From contig JANNRW010000100.1 of assembly GCA_031401815.1 (NCBI GenBank), positions 1 through 20,055 on the forward strand: a stretch of DNA of 20,055 nt, given 5' to 3'. The number at the start of each line of letters is the position of its first letter. The stretch's first letter is position 1. The notes beneath the pieces are model-generated. The model was given only the letters and a program-made list of their open reading frames with translations. It did not search any database and was not told the origin of the DNA. The translations under genes and the position numbers were made by a program. This document shows, piece after piece, positions 7,934 through 15,651 of the stretch. The stretch is from JANNRW01 sp031401815. GTDB taxonomy: Bacteria; Desulfobacterota; Desulfuromonadia; Geobacterales; DSM-12255.

Positions 7934-8518
7934 CTATGCAGCTTCAGCAGCTTCTTCCTTTGTCTTGCCAAGTACGCTGACTATGGAGGTTTTGGGGTTA
8001 TCCAGTATACGGATGCCCGCAGGAACGGCCAGTTCTGCTACATGTATCGAGTGACCGATGGTCAAGGCAGAGATATCAAGGTCGATATGATCCGGAATGA
8101 GGGATGGAAGACACTCAATCTCTACTTCATGCTTGACAAAGTCAAGAAGCCCGCCATCCTTGACCCCTTTTGCAGTGCCTCTGAGTCGGATCTTGACTTC
8201 AACGCGAACCTTCTCATCCATATTGACCTTGTGAAAGTCAACATGACGAAGTGTCCCTTTAAGTGCATCGCGGAGGATGTCGGCAACTATCACTACGGAG
8301 CCGTTCAGGGATTCCCCGCCATTAAGAGTAATTAGAGAGTTCTGTCCCCCTTCCCCGGAAATGGTTTTCATTAGCTCGCGTTGATCAATGCTGACTGCAA
8401 TAGATTCAATCCCCTTGCCATAGACAATTCCCGGGAGTCGCCCGGCGCTTCTGAGCTGACGACAGATCCCTTTGCCTGTCTTGTTGCGGAGTTCAATATT
8501 AAGTGATTTCTGCTCCAT
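7934..8518 (-). CDS. rplY: 50S ribosomal protein L25, long Ctc (TL5) form
   Basis: Binds 5S rRNA in the large subunit. With 194 residues it is the two-domain Ctc/TL5 form rather than the short E. coli type. The N-terminal L25 domain (LRNKTGKGICRQLRSAGRLPGIVYGKG) is followed by the TL5 beta domain from about residue 95 (VEIECLPSLIPDHIDLDIS), ending in a short acidic/Ala tail. The ATG at 8518 is chosen because GGAGGT stands five bases upstream. The ATG at 8530 overlaps that ribosome binding site. It sits between prs and pth, the standard arrangement, and is probably co-transcribed with both. Confidence 0.96.
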   Translation of the reverse strand: MEQKSLNIELRNKTGKGICRQLRSAGRLPGIVYGKGIESIAVSIDQRELMKTISGEGGQNSLITLNGGESLNGSVVIVADILRDALKGTLRHVDFHKVNMDEKVRVEVKIRLRGTAKGVKDGGLLDFVKHEVEIECLPSLIPDHIDLDISALTIGHSIHVAELAVPAGIRILDNPKTSIVSVLGKTKEEAAEAA

Positions 8519-8582
8519 GACTACCTCCATCTATCTTATTTGTTTAAATTTAGCCCAATTATCGTGATTTCACGTTAGTTAA

Positions 8583-9527
8583 TTACACAAAAAGTGAACT
8601 TACTGATTCATCTTCATGAATTCTGCGTATAGCTTCAGCCAACAGTTCGGATACTGTCAGTATTTTGATTTTCTGAAGGTTTTTACCGTCTGCGGGGAGA
8701 GGGATAGTGTCAGTTATCAAAACCTCCTCTATTGCAGAGTCATTAATTCTTTCAAGCGCAGGGCCTGAGAGTACGCCATGAGTCGCGCAGGCATGGATTC
8801 TTCTGGCACCGTGCTGTTTAAGGGCACCCGCAGCCTGGGCAAGTGTACCTGCTGTATCGATCATATCATCAAGAATGACAGCCACCTTGTCCTTGACATC
8901 GCCTATCAGGTGCATGACTTCGGCAACATTTGGCCCGGTACGTCTTTTGTCAATAACAGCCAGTGTACAGCCAAGTCTTTTGGCAAAAGCACGCGCCCGC
9001 TCGGTTCCGCCGGCATCCGGAGAGACCATGACTATCTCTTCGCTGCGGAATTTTGTGGTGAGATATTCAAGGATTACCGGTGCGGCATAGAGGTTGTCCA
9101 CCGGAATATTGAAAAAGCCCTGAATCTGTCCGGCATGGAGATCTACAGTTACAACACGGTCAGCACCTGCAGTAGTAATAAGGTCAGCAACAAGTTTTGA
9201 GGTGATGGGGGTGCGTGGAGCGGCTTTTCGATCCTGCCGTGCATAGCCGTAATAAGGTATTACTGCCGTAATGGTTGCTGCAGACGCTCTCCGGAGGGCG
9301 TCCATGATTATCAACAGCTCCATCAGATTGTTGTTGGTAGGATTGCAGGTTGACTGGATTATATAAATGTCACGACCCCGGACATTCTCTCCAATCTCGA
9401 CCATTATTTCGCCATCAGAAAATGTTTTTACCTTGGCCTTGCCCAAAGGCAGATTCAGGCTTGCGCAGATCTTTTCAGCCAGAGAAGGGTTTGAGTTGCC
9501 GCTGAATATTCTTATTCTGTCATGCAT
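8583..9527 (-). CDS. prs: Ribose-phosphate pyrophosphokinase (PRPP synthetase)
   Basis: Makes PRPP from ribose 5-phosphate and ATP, feeding nucleotide, histidine (HisG here) and tryptophan synthesis. 314 residues, a class I enzyme of the usual length. Visible landmarks are FSDGEIMVEIGENVRG (residues 36-51), the flexible-loop region PYYGYARQDRKAAPR (91-105), VDLHAGQIQGFF with H131, VSPDAGGTERAR with D171, and the PRPP-binding DDMIDTAGT (220-228). The start ATG at 9527 has only a weak upstream GGTAAG. It lies downstream of tRNA-Gln, with a perfect small hairpin in the gap. Confidence 0.97.
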   Translation of the reverse strand: MHDRIRIFSGNSNPSLAEKICASLNLPLGKAKVKTFSDGEIMVEIGENVRGRDIYIIQSTCNPTNNNLMELLIIMDALRRASAATITAVIPYYGYARQDRKAAPRTPITSKLVADLITTAGADRVVTVDLHAGQIQGFFNIPVDNLYAAPVILEYLTTKFRSEEIVMVSPDAGGTERARAFAKRLGCTLAVIDKRRTGPNVAEVMHLIGDVKDKVAVILDDMIDTAGTLAQAAGALKQHGARRIHACATHGVLSGPALERINDSAIEEVLITDTIPLPADGKNLQKIKILTVSELLAEAIRRIHEDESVSSLFV

Positions 9528-9545
9528 CGGCTTACCAACTTATAA

Positions 9546-9562
9546 GGCGGCATATTGCCGCC
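9546..9562 (-). other. Small perfect hairpin between tRNA-Gln and prs
   Basis: GGCGGCA and TGCCGCC form a 7-bp stem with a 3-base loop. On the minus strand it follows the tRNA by 13 bases and precedes prs by 18 bases. The trailing sequence TTATAAG is too poor in T for a standard terminator, so an RNA processing site or partial attenuator is possible. Confidence 0.4.
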
Positions 9563-9575
9563 CTTTGATTTAATG

Positions 9576-9650
9576 TGGCTGGGGTGCCAGGATTCGAACC
9601 TGGGGATGCCGGAATCAAAATCCGGTGCCTTACCGCTTGGCGACACCCCA
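9576..9650 (-). tRNA. tRNA-Gln (anticodon TTG)
   Basis: On the minus strand the acceptor stem TGGGGTG pairs with CACCCCA, followed by discriminator G and an encoded CCA (9578-9576). The D-arm GCCAAGCGGTAAGGC, the anticodon arm CCGGATTTTGATTCCGG with anticodon TTG, and the T-arm CCAGGTTCGAATCCTGG are all intact. It lies between ispE and prs on the same strand, 12 bases after the ispE stop, so it may be processed from a shared transcript. Confidence 0.97.
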
Positions 9651-9662
9651 ACAAAAAAATAT

Positions 9663-10508
9663 TCAGATTGTAGAGAGAGCAGCGGTAAACCATCCAGGGG
9701 TTCCCGACAGCCTGGAGGCGGCACTTATTGCTGTTGCCTGATCGTTAAAAACAGCAAAAACAGTAGGTCCGCTTCCAGACATCAGCGAACCGCAGGCACC
9801 TTCAGCCATAAGAAGATCCTTGATTTCGCTGATGACAGGGAAACGGCTTATTGCTACGGCCTCAAGATCATTGGAGAGAATGCCGCAAAGGTCGGCTGCC
9901 GACTCATAGAGAACAGGAATAGTAGCTGCGACTTTTTCTGTTGTCAACCTCAAATTTTGATACACCCAGGAAGTTGATACCAGGATTCCAGGATTCACCA
10001 GTGCCAGCCAGAGTTTTGGCAACCCCTCGACCGGAGTAAGTTTCTCTCCGATGCCTTCAGCAATGGCAGACTTCTGAAAAAGGAAAAAAGGGACATCTGC
10101 TCCGATAGTAAGTCCGATTTTCATCAGGTCAGGATCACTTAAAGGAAATCCAAGGAGTTTGTTGATCCCCAGCAGCGTAGTGGCAGCATCGCTGCTCCCC
10201 CCCCCCAGACCGGCTGCTACAGGGATGTTCTTGGTAATATTGATATGTATCCCGGCCTTGGTGCCTGATCTTGACAAGATTGCATCAGCAGCTTTCCAGA
10301 CGATATTATCAGATCCTTCCGGGAGAGCAGGTGAGTCGGAGCTGACTGATATTTGTGCATTATCGGTCAGATTGAGTTCTATCTCATCACAAAGATCAAT
10401 ACGCTGCATCAGCATCCGGAGTTCGTGATAGCCGTCTGGTCTGCGTTTCAGGACATCCAGCCTTAAATTTATCTTTGCCGGAGCCTTCAACTTGAGAACG
10501 CCGGTCAT
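9663..10508 (-). CDS. ispE: 4-diphosphocytidyl-2-C-methyl-D-erythritol kinase
   Basis: Phosphorylates CDP-ME with ATP in the MEP pathway, supplying isoprenoid precursors. 281 residues. The N-terminal KAPAKINLRLDVLKRRPDGYHEL holds the catalytic-site lysine (K12). The GHMP-kinase glycine loop PVAAGLGGGSSDAA spans residues 96-109, and ADVPFFL and GSGPTVFAVF are the later conserved patches. The ATG at 10508 overlaps the TGA of the upstream TPR gene as ATGA, so the two are translationally coupled. Longer in-frame starts to 10601 lie inside that gene and are rejected. tRNA-Gln and prs follow. Confidence 0.96.
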   Translation of the reverse strand: MTGVLKLKAPAKINLRLDVLKRRPDGYHELRMLMQRIDLCDEIELNLTDNAQISVSSDSPALPEGSDNIVWKAADAILSRSGTKAGIHINITKNIPVAAGLGGGSSDAATTLLGINKLLGFPLSDPDLMKIGLTIGADVPFFLFQKSAIAEGIGEKLTPVEGLPKLWLALVNPGILVSTSWVYQNLRLTTEKVAATIPVLYESAADLCGILSNDLEAVAISRFPVISEIKDLLMAEGACGSLMSGSGPTVFAVFNDQATAISAASRLSGTPGWFTAALSTI

Positions 10509-11266
10509 CTTCTGACGACCTTGCGCCGCATCCCTCCGGTCATGGCGGCCATCTGCTGCTTCTGGATCGTGGCCACGCTCTCCAGATGAAACTGATACCA
10601 CATTTCACCGTATCCGGTCATCTTCATCTTCTTCCCCTCTTTCAGAAGAGAAAGATTCAGATTGAGCTGCTCATCGCCAGCTATCTTGTTAAGACCTCTC
10701 TCAAGAACCGATTTGGCTTTTTCCAGTTCAGCGGTTTCGGTGAGGCAATAGGCATAAAGAGCCCAGAGAAGAGACTCTTTCGGGCTTCCGAGGAGAGCTT
10801 TCTCAAAAGTCTCCTTCATTTTATCTTTTTTGTTCTTTTTCAGATAAGTGACCGCAAGCATCCCCATTGTTACCCAATTTTTGAAAAACCCTTTCTGGAG
10901 ATACGGGAATGCAGTGGCAAAGTCACGTTTTATGTAGTAGAGCATGCCGATAGATGCATTTACCTGGCCTCCGACATAAATCTGCCATCTCTCGAATTTC
11001 AGTGCCTCGCGAAGTTCACGAATTGCCCTGTCCACCAGCTGAACCTGCATCTCCTTGCTTGTGACGCGCTGGTTCTGAAGATCCTTCATAGCGCCGGACA
11101 TAATTGTTTCAACCTTCTTCATGACGATGCGCGAAATAAGGAGAAACGAGCAGAGCATGACAATAATGGCAACACCAGGAGGTATCCACCAGGCTAGAGG
11201 GAGTGCTAATGCAAGAACAGCGTAGGTAACAAGGGCAACAGCTACAGAGATAATAATGTTGTACAT
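10505..11266 (-). CDS. TPR-type membrane protein of unknown function
   Basis: 253 residues. Two hydrophobic segments stand at the N-terminus (about residues 3-24 and 29-47), followed by a soluble helical part with tetratricopeptide-like repeats (GGQVNASIGMLYYIKRDF, AFPYLQKGFFKNWVTMGML, KETFEKALLGSPKESLLWAL, KAKSVLERGLNK) and a basic tail. It is probably inner-membrane anchored, with the repeats facing the cytoplasm or periplasm as an interaction surface. It is coupled to ispE by an ATGA overlap and lies 52 bases after the lytic transglycosylase stop. No enzyme motif is visible, and I do not recognise a named family beyond TPR. Confidence 0.75.
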   Translation of the reverse strand: MYNIIISVAVALVTYAVLALALPLAWWIPPGVAIIVMLCSFLLISRIVMKKVETIMSGAMKDLQNQRVTSKEMQVQLVDRAIRELREALKFERWQIYVGGQVNASIGMLYYIKRDFATAFPYLQKGFFKNWVTMGMLAVTYLKKNKKDKMKETFEKALLGSPKESLLWALYAYCLTETAELEKAKSVLERGLNKIAGDEQLNLNLSLLKEGKKMKMTGYGEMWYQFHLESVATIQKQQMAAMTGGMRRKVVRR

Positions 11267-11318
11267 AGAGGCAATAAATCCTTTTCGCAGAGATTAGAGA
11301 AGAGAATGAAACAGGCGG

Positions 11319-12758
11319 CTAACCTTTTTCTTCAGCAGTATGTTTGGCGACAATAATGCGGCTTCCCGGTTTCAGGGTTACTTTATCGGTGAAATTATTC
11401 CAGGCAGTCAGGATTTTTGTGGTCACCTTGAAACGTTTTGCAAGGGAGTAGAGAGTATCCCCTTTTTTAACAATGTAGTATCTGGTGGTTGAATTATCGT
11501 CTTTGTGCTGCTCTTCCGGAGTGACCGGAGATCTCTTCACTACGGTTTTTGCAGCAAGCTGTACCGGCACAATCAGGGATCTGCCTCGAATTTTTGATGC
11601 AGGTTTCAGGTGATTAAGCTCGGCAAGCCTTTCCGGAGTAGTGTTGAAGCGGCGTGCTACTGATTTGAGGGTATCTTTTTTCTTTGCCTTGTAACGACTT
11701 AAGACAATCCGCTCCGAAAAGCGCTCATTCTCAGGGATCTTGGCAAACTCGGATCGGAAAATTTCCTTTTTACCTTGCGGGAGCTTCAGAAGGTAGTTCT
11801 GGTAATCCGGAGGAGTGCACCAGCGGCGCAGTTCAGGATTCAACTCCTTGAGCACCTGTATCGGAACGTCGGTAATTCTGGCAACAAGGTCAAGGTCGGT
11901 GCGGGAAGGGATTTCTACCGTATCCAGCTCAAGGGCGGGCAAATAGGCAATATCTGCAAAACCGTATCGCGCCGGATCTTTGGCAATGATTGCTGCTGCC
12001 ATCAGTTTTGGTACATAATCCTTGGTTTCGCGTTTCAGGTAGGAGCCCTTGGAGATTTCCCAGAAATCCCTGGTATCGTACATATTGATGGCGCGCATAA
12101 TCTTGTTTTCGCCGGCGTTGTATCCAGCCGCAGCCAGATACCAGTCGTTGTTAAATAGAGCATACAGCTCCTTCAGATAGAGAGCAGCAGCAACGGTTGA
12201 CTTGATAGGATCACGTCTTTCGTCAATCCAGTCGTCAATTCGCAAGTCGTAACGCTTGCCGGTTCCGGACATGAACTGCCATGGGCCTACAGCGCTGGCA
12301 ATCGAGATTGCATGTGGAGTAAAGCCGCTTTCAATCATTGCCAGATAGACAAGGTCTTCCGGCATCCTCTCTTTGCGGAGGATCTCCTTCATCATAGGTA
12401 TGTAGCGTTCAGAACGAGAGAGCCAGTTGGCAAAGGATTTCCGCCCCCTGTTCTGAAAAAATTCAATGAAGTAGTTGACCTTGCTGTTCAGGGTAAGCGG
12501 GATATCTGATTCAGGCAGGCTTTCGGCAAGAAGCGACATGTCCATGTCGTTAAGGGGAGGATCTTCAGTAACAAACATCGATGAAGCAGGGAGCTCAAGC
12601 GATTTTTCCAGGGAGAACGGCTCTGCCTGACGAGGCTTTTTTTTATGACTTACCTTGCCGCTGTCGCCGATCTCTTTCAGAAGAAGCGCCGACATGTCAG
12701 CTCCTTGAGAGCTGGCAGCCAGTAGCAAGGAGATAAAAATTGCTGTAATTATTGACAT
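11319..12758 (-). CDS. Membrane-bound lytic murein transglycosylase D-like, with LysM repeats
   Basis: Cleaves peptidoglycan glycan strands in the periplasm with 1,6-anhydro product formation (family knowledge for MltD). 479 residues from the ATG at 12758, which has AAGGGA eight bases upstream. A longer frame to 12872 lacks support. Residues 1-20 are a signal peptide with no lipobox cysteine, unlike E. coli MltD. The SLT catalytic domain covers about residues 120-240: LAMIESGF contains the likely catalytic E143, followed by SAVGPWQFM and AAAGYNAGENKI. Two LysM modules follow near the C-terminus (about 363-406 and 434-477, the second with KKGDTLYSLAKRF). It sits between comF and the TPR gene on the same strand. 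Confidence 0.92.
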   Translation of the reverse strand: MSIITAIFISLLLAASSQGADMSALLLKEIGDSGKVSHKKKPRQAEPFSLEKSLELPASSMFVTEDPPLNDMDMSLLAESLPESDIPLTLNSKVNYFIEFFQNRGRKSFANWLSRSERYIPMMKEILRKERMPEDLVYLAMIESGFTPHAISIASAVGPWQFMSGTGKRYDLRIDDWIDERRDPIKSTVAAALYLKELYALFNNDWYLAAAGYNAGENKIMRAINMYDTRDFWEISKGSYLKRETKDYVPKLMAAAIIAKDPARYGFADIAYLPALELDTVEIPSRTDLDLVARITDVPIQVLKELNPELRRWCTPPDYQNYLLKLPQGKKEIFRSEFAKIPENERFSERIVLSRYKAKKKDTLKSVARRFNTTPERLAELNHLKPASKIRGRSLIVPVQLAAKTVVKRSPVTPEEQHKDDNSTTRYYIVKKGDTLYSLAKRFKVTTKILTAWNNFTDKVTLKPGSRIIVAKHTAEEKG

Positions 12759-12880
12759 TATCGATCCCTTTGGCCTGTTCGACCGATTATCGAAGACGCA
12801 AGTATAGGGAAGTTTTGCCAGCATGTCAATCGGGGTGACCGACAAGAGATGCCACTGCTCATTATTTCCCACTACTATTT

Positions 12881-13717
12881 CTACAGATCAACCGCCCTGG
12901 CTATGGTCAGTACAGCAACCGCCGTAACCCCTCCCTTGCCCAGCACCCGTGCACACTCCTTAACCGTACTCCCGGTAGTGTAGACATCATCAATGAGCAG
13001 CACTCTTTTGCCGGCCAAGGCAGCAGCGTCTGACAAGGCAAAAGCACCCTTCACATTTTCCGCTCTTGCTGTTGCCGCCAGATTAACCTGTGGCTCTGTC
13101 CATCTTGTCCTTTGCAGATTGTTACGGAGAAGCGGGACTCTCCATCTTTTTGAAAAAATTTCCCCCAAAAGAATCGCCTGATTGAAGCCGCGCTGCCTGA
13201 GCCGTTTTTTGTGAAGCGGTACAGGAATCATTATGTCGGCACCAAAGCCATGCACAAATGTGTCAAGACAGGGTGCCGCCAGAAGCCCCAGCGGACGACG
13301 GAGCATAACCTTGTTGCTGTATTTGAATTGATGAATAAGTTCGCGAGTTGTTCCGGTAAACAGAAGAGCAGCTCTGGCAAACTCAAAAGGGGGAGGATCA
13401 GTGATGCACCCTCCGCAGAGATGATCTATCCCTTTATCAGTTGCAAACGGTCTGCCGCAGGAGTTGCAGAGAGGTGAAGTGATGAATGGTGCAGCAGCAA
13501 TACAGTCGGTGCAAATGTTGAGCTCGCCCGATTTCGGTATGAATGTCCGGCAGGAGTGACATAAAGGGGGAAAGAGCAGGTCAAGCAGACGGGGAAGGAG
13601 AGATCTGACTGCGGGATCAGGGATCAGGGATCTGTCAGACCCTTGAGGTTCGACTGCGGGATCAGGGATCAGGGATCTGTAAAATCTATTGACACTGCTG
13701 ATTAACAGGTTTCTCAT
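12881..13717 (-). CDS. ComF-family protein with repeat-derived N-terminal extension
   Basis: 278 residues if started at the ATG at 13717. The core is classic ComF: a cysteine-rich zinc-ribbon region (C53/C56, C69/C72, C84/C87, C101/C104), PVPLHKKRLRQRGFNQA, and the PRPP-binding loop VLLIDDVYTTGST of the phosphoribosyltransferase fold. Members are linked to DNA uptake, although many carriers are not known to be competent. The first 38 residues are odd: the peptide RSLIPDPAV occurs twice because a 27-base DNA repeat falls in frame, and only a weak GGGAA stands before the ATG. The true start may therefore differ, but no convincing ATG lies between the repeats and the zinc ribbon. The downstream neighbour is the lytic transglycosylase gene. 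Confidence 0.88.
   Translation of the reverse strand: MRNLLISSVNRFYRSLIPDPAVEPQGSDRSLIPDPAVRSLLPRLLDLLFPPLCHSCRTFIPKSGELNICTDCIAAAPFITSPLCNSCGRPFATDKGIDHLCGGCITDPPPFEFARAALLFTGTTRELIHQFKYSNKVMLRRPLGLLAAPCLDTFVHGFGADIMIPVPLHKKRLRQRGFNQAILLGEIFSKRWRVPLLRNNLQRTRWTEPQVNLAATARAENVKGAFALSDAAALAGKRVLLIDDVYTTGSTVKECARVLGKGGVTAVAVLTIARAVDL
13607..13678. repeat. Two 27-base direct repeats inside the comF 5' end
   Basis: Identical 27-base copies occupy 13607-13633 and 13652-13678, spaced 45 bases start to start. Each is itself built on the heptamer GATCAGG (three phased GATC occurrences). Because 45 is a multiple of three, both copies are read in the same comF frame. Confidence 0.95.
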
Positions 13718-13721
13718 ACTA

Positions 13722-13754
13722 TTCCCAGTTCCCAGTTCCCAGTTCCCAGTTCCC
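13722..13754. repeat. Heptamer tandem repeat (CCCAGTT, about 4.4 copies)
   Basis: Four perfect CCCAGTT units (13724-13751) plus a trailing CCC, directly upstream of the comF start codon. Confidence 0.97.
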
Positions 13755-13766
13755 TTTCATCTAAAG

Positions 13767-13786
13767 CTCTATCTCTATCTCTATCT
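13767..13786. repeat. Hexamer tandem repeat (CTCTAT, about 3.3 copies)
   Basis: Three perfect CTCTAT units followed by CT, between the heptamer array and the CTCAAC array. Confidence 0.95.
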
Positions 13787-13790
13787 TTTT

Positions 13791-13832
13791 CTCAACCTCA
13801 ACCTCAACCTCAACCTCAACCTCAACCTCAAC
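13791..13832. repeat. Hexamer tandem repeat (CTCAAC, seven copies)
   Basis: Seven perfect uninterrupted CTCAAC units, ending four bases before the stop codon of the LUD-domain gene. On the minus strand this reads as GTTGAG repeats in the LUD-comF spacer. Confidence 0.98.
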
Positions 13833-13836
13833 CTGC

Positions 13837-14490
13837 CTAAAGCCCCATCTCTTCGTTGACAATCAGTACATGGATATCAGCAGAGCGTGGTTTTTTCTCC
13901 ATGACATGTATAATCCGGCAGATCCGGTCAGGGGAGTTGCAGTTGGCGCAGAAGCCGGTCTTGGCACAGGGGGTGTTACAGTTGAGACGTTTTGCATTTG
14001 GCGGAGCAGCAACATTTTTCACCCGGTGGATGGCAGCAGCAAGATCGCCATCCACCAGCTTGTTCCGCCCTGCAACAACAATGGTTCTGGCCGGGCCAAA
14101 TGTCAGTGCCGCCACACGGTTGCCATTGCCATCAATATTGACCAGGCAGCCTGAAAGAGTTACAGCATTTGAGCTTGTAAGGAAAAGATCGCAGGTGAGC
14201 TGACGACGCATGATCTCCATCTTCTCTGCGGGGGTCAGGCCAGGGATCCCGTGATTGAGAATCTCTTTCCCCCCCTTTTCCAGAACAGCCTGCACCCCAA
14301 GATCTGCTATGGAGCGCGAACCGCCGAAACCGATCGATTTGGCAGTAGCAGCATGACGGATGATGTAATCAGCCGCATCCTGCAAGCCAGCGCAACAGAC
14401 CGCAGTGAATCCGTTCTGTCCCAGAGCTTCGACAGCTTTCTCACAGCGCTGTTGATGCGACCAGTTGGCAAGTTCATTGGTAATTGTCAT
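13837..14490 (-). CDS. LUD-domain (DUF162, LutC-like) protein
   Basis: 217 residues from the ATG at 14490, supported by AAGGGG eight bases upstream. A longer frame from 14520 has a poorer site. The LUD fold is visible as SIGFGGSRSIADLGV (residues 52-66), LTCDLFLTSSNAVTLSGCLVNIDGNGNRVAAL (98-129) and FGPARTIVVAGRNKLV (131-146). The C-terminus carries five clustered cysteines (C171, C175, C181, C184, C191) that could bind metal or an Fe-S centre. LutC-type proteins take part in lactate oxidation complexes, but this gene stands alone without lutA/lutB, so its substrate is open. It lies upstream of comF on the same strand, separated from it by simple repeats. Confidence 0.85.
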   Translation of the reverse strand: MTITNELANWSHQQRCEKAVEALGQNGFTAVCCAGLQDAADYIIRHAATAKSIGFGGSRSIADLGVQAVLEKGGKEILNHGIPGLTPAEKMEIMRRQLTCDLFLTSSNAVTLSGCLVNIDGNGNRVAALTFGPARTIVVAGRNKLVDGDLAAAIHRVKNVAAPPNAKRLNCNTPCAKTGFCANCNSPDRICRIIHVMEKKPRSADIHVLIVNEEMGL

Positions 14491-14527
14491 AAGATTGCCC
14501 CTTTTAGAGTCTGAATTCATTCATTTT

Positions 14528-14827
14528 CTAATCGCCTGAGTCATTCAGTCGCAATAGCCGATGCCCTTCAAAAACGGTAAGTATGTCGATTCGATCAGCG
14601 TTCAATCGGTAGACAATGCGATATCCTCGGTAAATAAGCTCTCGAATATCAGGATTACCTATTTCCGGCACAATCCTTCCGCTTCTCGGATTGTCAGACA
14701 AAATTGCTTCAGTCTGGTCAATCAGGGCATCAATAAACCGAACAGCGCGCTCTACACTGTCACGTGCAATAAACTCCTCTATGTCAAACAGATTATCTCC
14801 AGCTTCCTGTGACCATTTTACGATCAT
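14528..14827 (-). CDS. ParE/RelE-superfamily toxin
   Basis: 99 residues with the ParE-type pattern: an N-terminal VKWSQEAGDNLFDIEEFIA helix, the central NPRSGRIVPEIGNPDIREL, and the C-terminal strand pair GYRIVYRLNADRIDILTVFEGHRLL. Family members poison gyrase (ParE) or ribosome-bound mRNA (RelE); sequence alone does not decide. The ATG at 14827 overlaps the TGA of the antitoxin gene as ATGA, so toxin translation depends on antitoxin translation. The length is normal and nothing looks broken. Confidence 0.88.
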   Translation of the reverse strand: MIVKWSQEAGDNLFDIEEFIARDSVERAVRFIDALIDQTEAILSDNPRSGRIVPEIGNPDIRELIYRGYRIVYRLNADRIDILTVFEGHRLLRLNDSGD

Positions 14828-15114
14828 GGATTACCCGCATTTTTTCTGGCTCGCAGGGTTTTTCGTAGTTCGTCTGTAGTTTGGGTACGCCCGCTTTCAA
14901 CGTCTGCAATCCCCGTCTCAACAGAATCAAGAAAAGATTTTCGGTAAACCAATTCATCATAATCCGAAGCTGACAATAGTACACCAGCTGGTTTGCTGTT
15001 CTGGGTAATGATAAGTGGATGTCTGGATGTCTGCAGTATTTTGAACCACTTGGAAATATTGGTTTTAAATTCTGCAATTGGAACAATGTCATTACTGATT
15101 GAAATAGCTCTCAT
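14824..15114 (-). CDS. Phd/YefM-family antitoxin
   Basis: 96 residues. The N-terminal DNA-binding and dimerisation part is typical: IVPIAEFKTNISKWFK, then PLIITQNSKPAGVLLSASDYDEL. A charged C-terminal tail (about residues 62-96) would wrap the toxin. AAGGAGGT stands ahead of the ATG at 15114. First gene of the two-gene operon, consistent with autorepression through the Phd fold. Confidence 0.9.
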   Translation of the reverse strand: MRAISISNDIVPIAEFKTNISKWFKILQTSRHPLIITQNSKPAGVLLSASDYDELVYRKSFLDSVETGIADVESGRTQTTDELRKTLRARKNAGNP

Positions 15115-15363
15115 TGTTTTACCTCCTTGCTACGAATCTCTTTATGGTCAAAATATAGATCAATAAAGCATCCAATGCAAGTGCTCGATTTCATGTGTCG
15201 CGACAACGGGACAAGGTTGACCGGCCCGTCTAGCCTTTTCCGGGCGGTCTGGTCGAGCCGCAAGTTGGACATTCTCCTATTGTTACGTTTGCCGACAATG
15301 TATTATGACGTGGCCGTTATTAAAAAAGTGGACGTTTTAAGTCAAATCGTATATACAATAAGC

Positions 15364-15651
15364 ATGGTCTACGAGTGGGACGAAAACAAGCGGTTGAAAA
15401 ACTTTGAAAAGCATGGTTATGACCTTGCCGATGGTCAGCTTGTTTATGAGTCTCCAAAAAAGATCACAGTTGAAAGTCACCGGCCTCATGAACACCGCTG
15501 GCTGGATATTGCCGAAGTTGGCGGCGAACTGGTAACTCTTACTCTTGCCTATACGTTACGCGGAGAGGCAGTTCGCTGTTTCTCGCTACGTAAAGCCAGT
15601 CGTAAGGAAAGGAGCCTTTACTATGAGCAAAATAATCCGAAAAACCTCTAA
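15364..15651 (+). CDS. brnT: BrnT-family ribonuclease toxin
   Basis: 95 residues from the ATG at 15364. The opening YEWDENKRLKNFEKHGYDL, then the ESPKKITVESHRPHEHRWLDIAEVGGELVTLTLAY core and the ending FSLRKASRKERSLYYEQ, match BrnT (a RelE-like fold that cuts mRNA). Residues before this ATG in the open frame (from 15127) do not look like protein. No ribosome binding site is visible. TACAAT eight bases from the ATG could be a -10 box, implying a very short or absent leader. The gene overlaps the following antitoxin gene by 29 bases. Confidence 0.88.
   Translation: MVYEWDENKRLKNFEKHGYDLADGQLVYESPKKITVESHRPHEHRWLDIAEVGGELVTLTLAYTLRGEAVRCFSLRKASRKERSLYYEQNNPKNL

Noticed and set aside
10586..11197. 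203-codon plus-strand open frame opposite the TPR gene
   Set aside because: A mirror of the coding strand with no domain. The TPR gene is coupled to ispE.
13607..13832. CRISPR array
   Set aside because: Repeats are simple 6-7-base tandem units or a 27-base pair with an 18-base gap. There are no unique regularly spaced spacers and no cas genes.
15127..15363. N-terminal extension of the BrnT frame by 79 codons
   Set aside because: BrnT proteins are about 90-100 residues and the conserved start is at 15364. The extension is compositionally odd and has no ribosome binding site.
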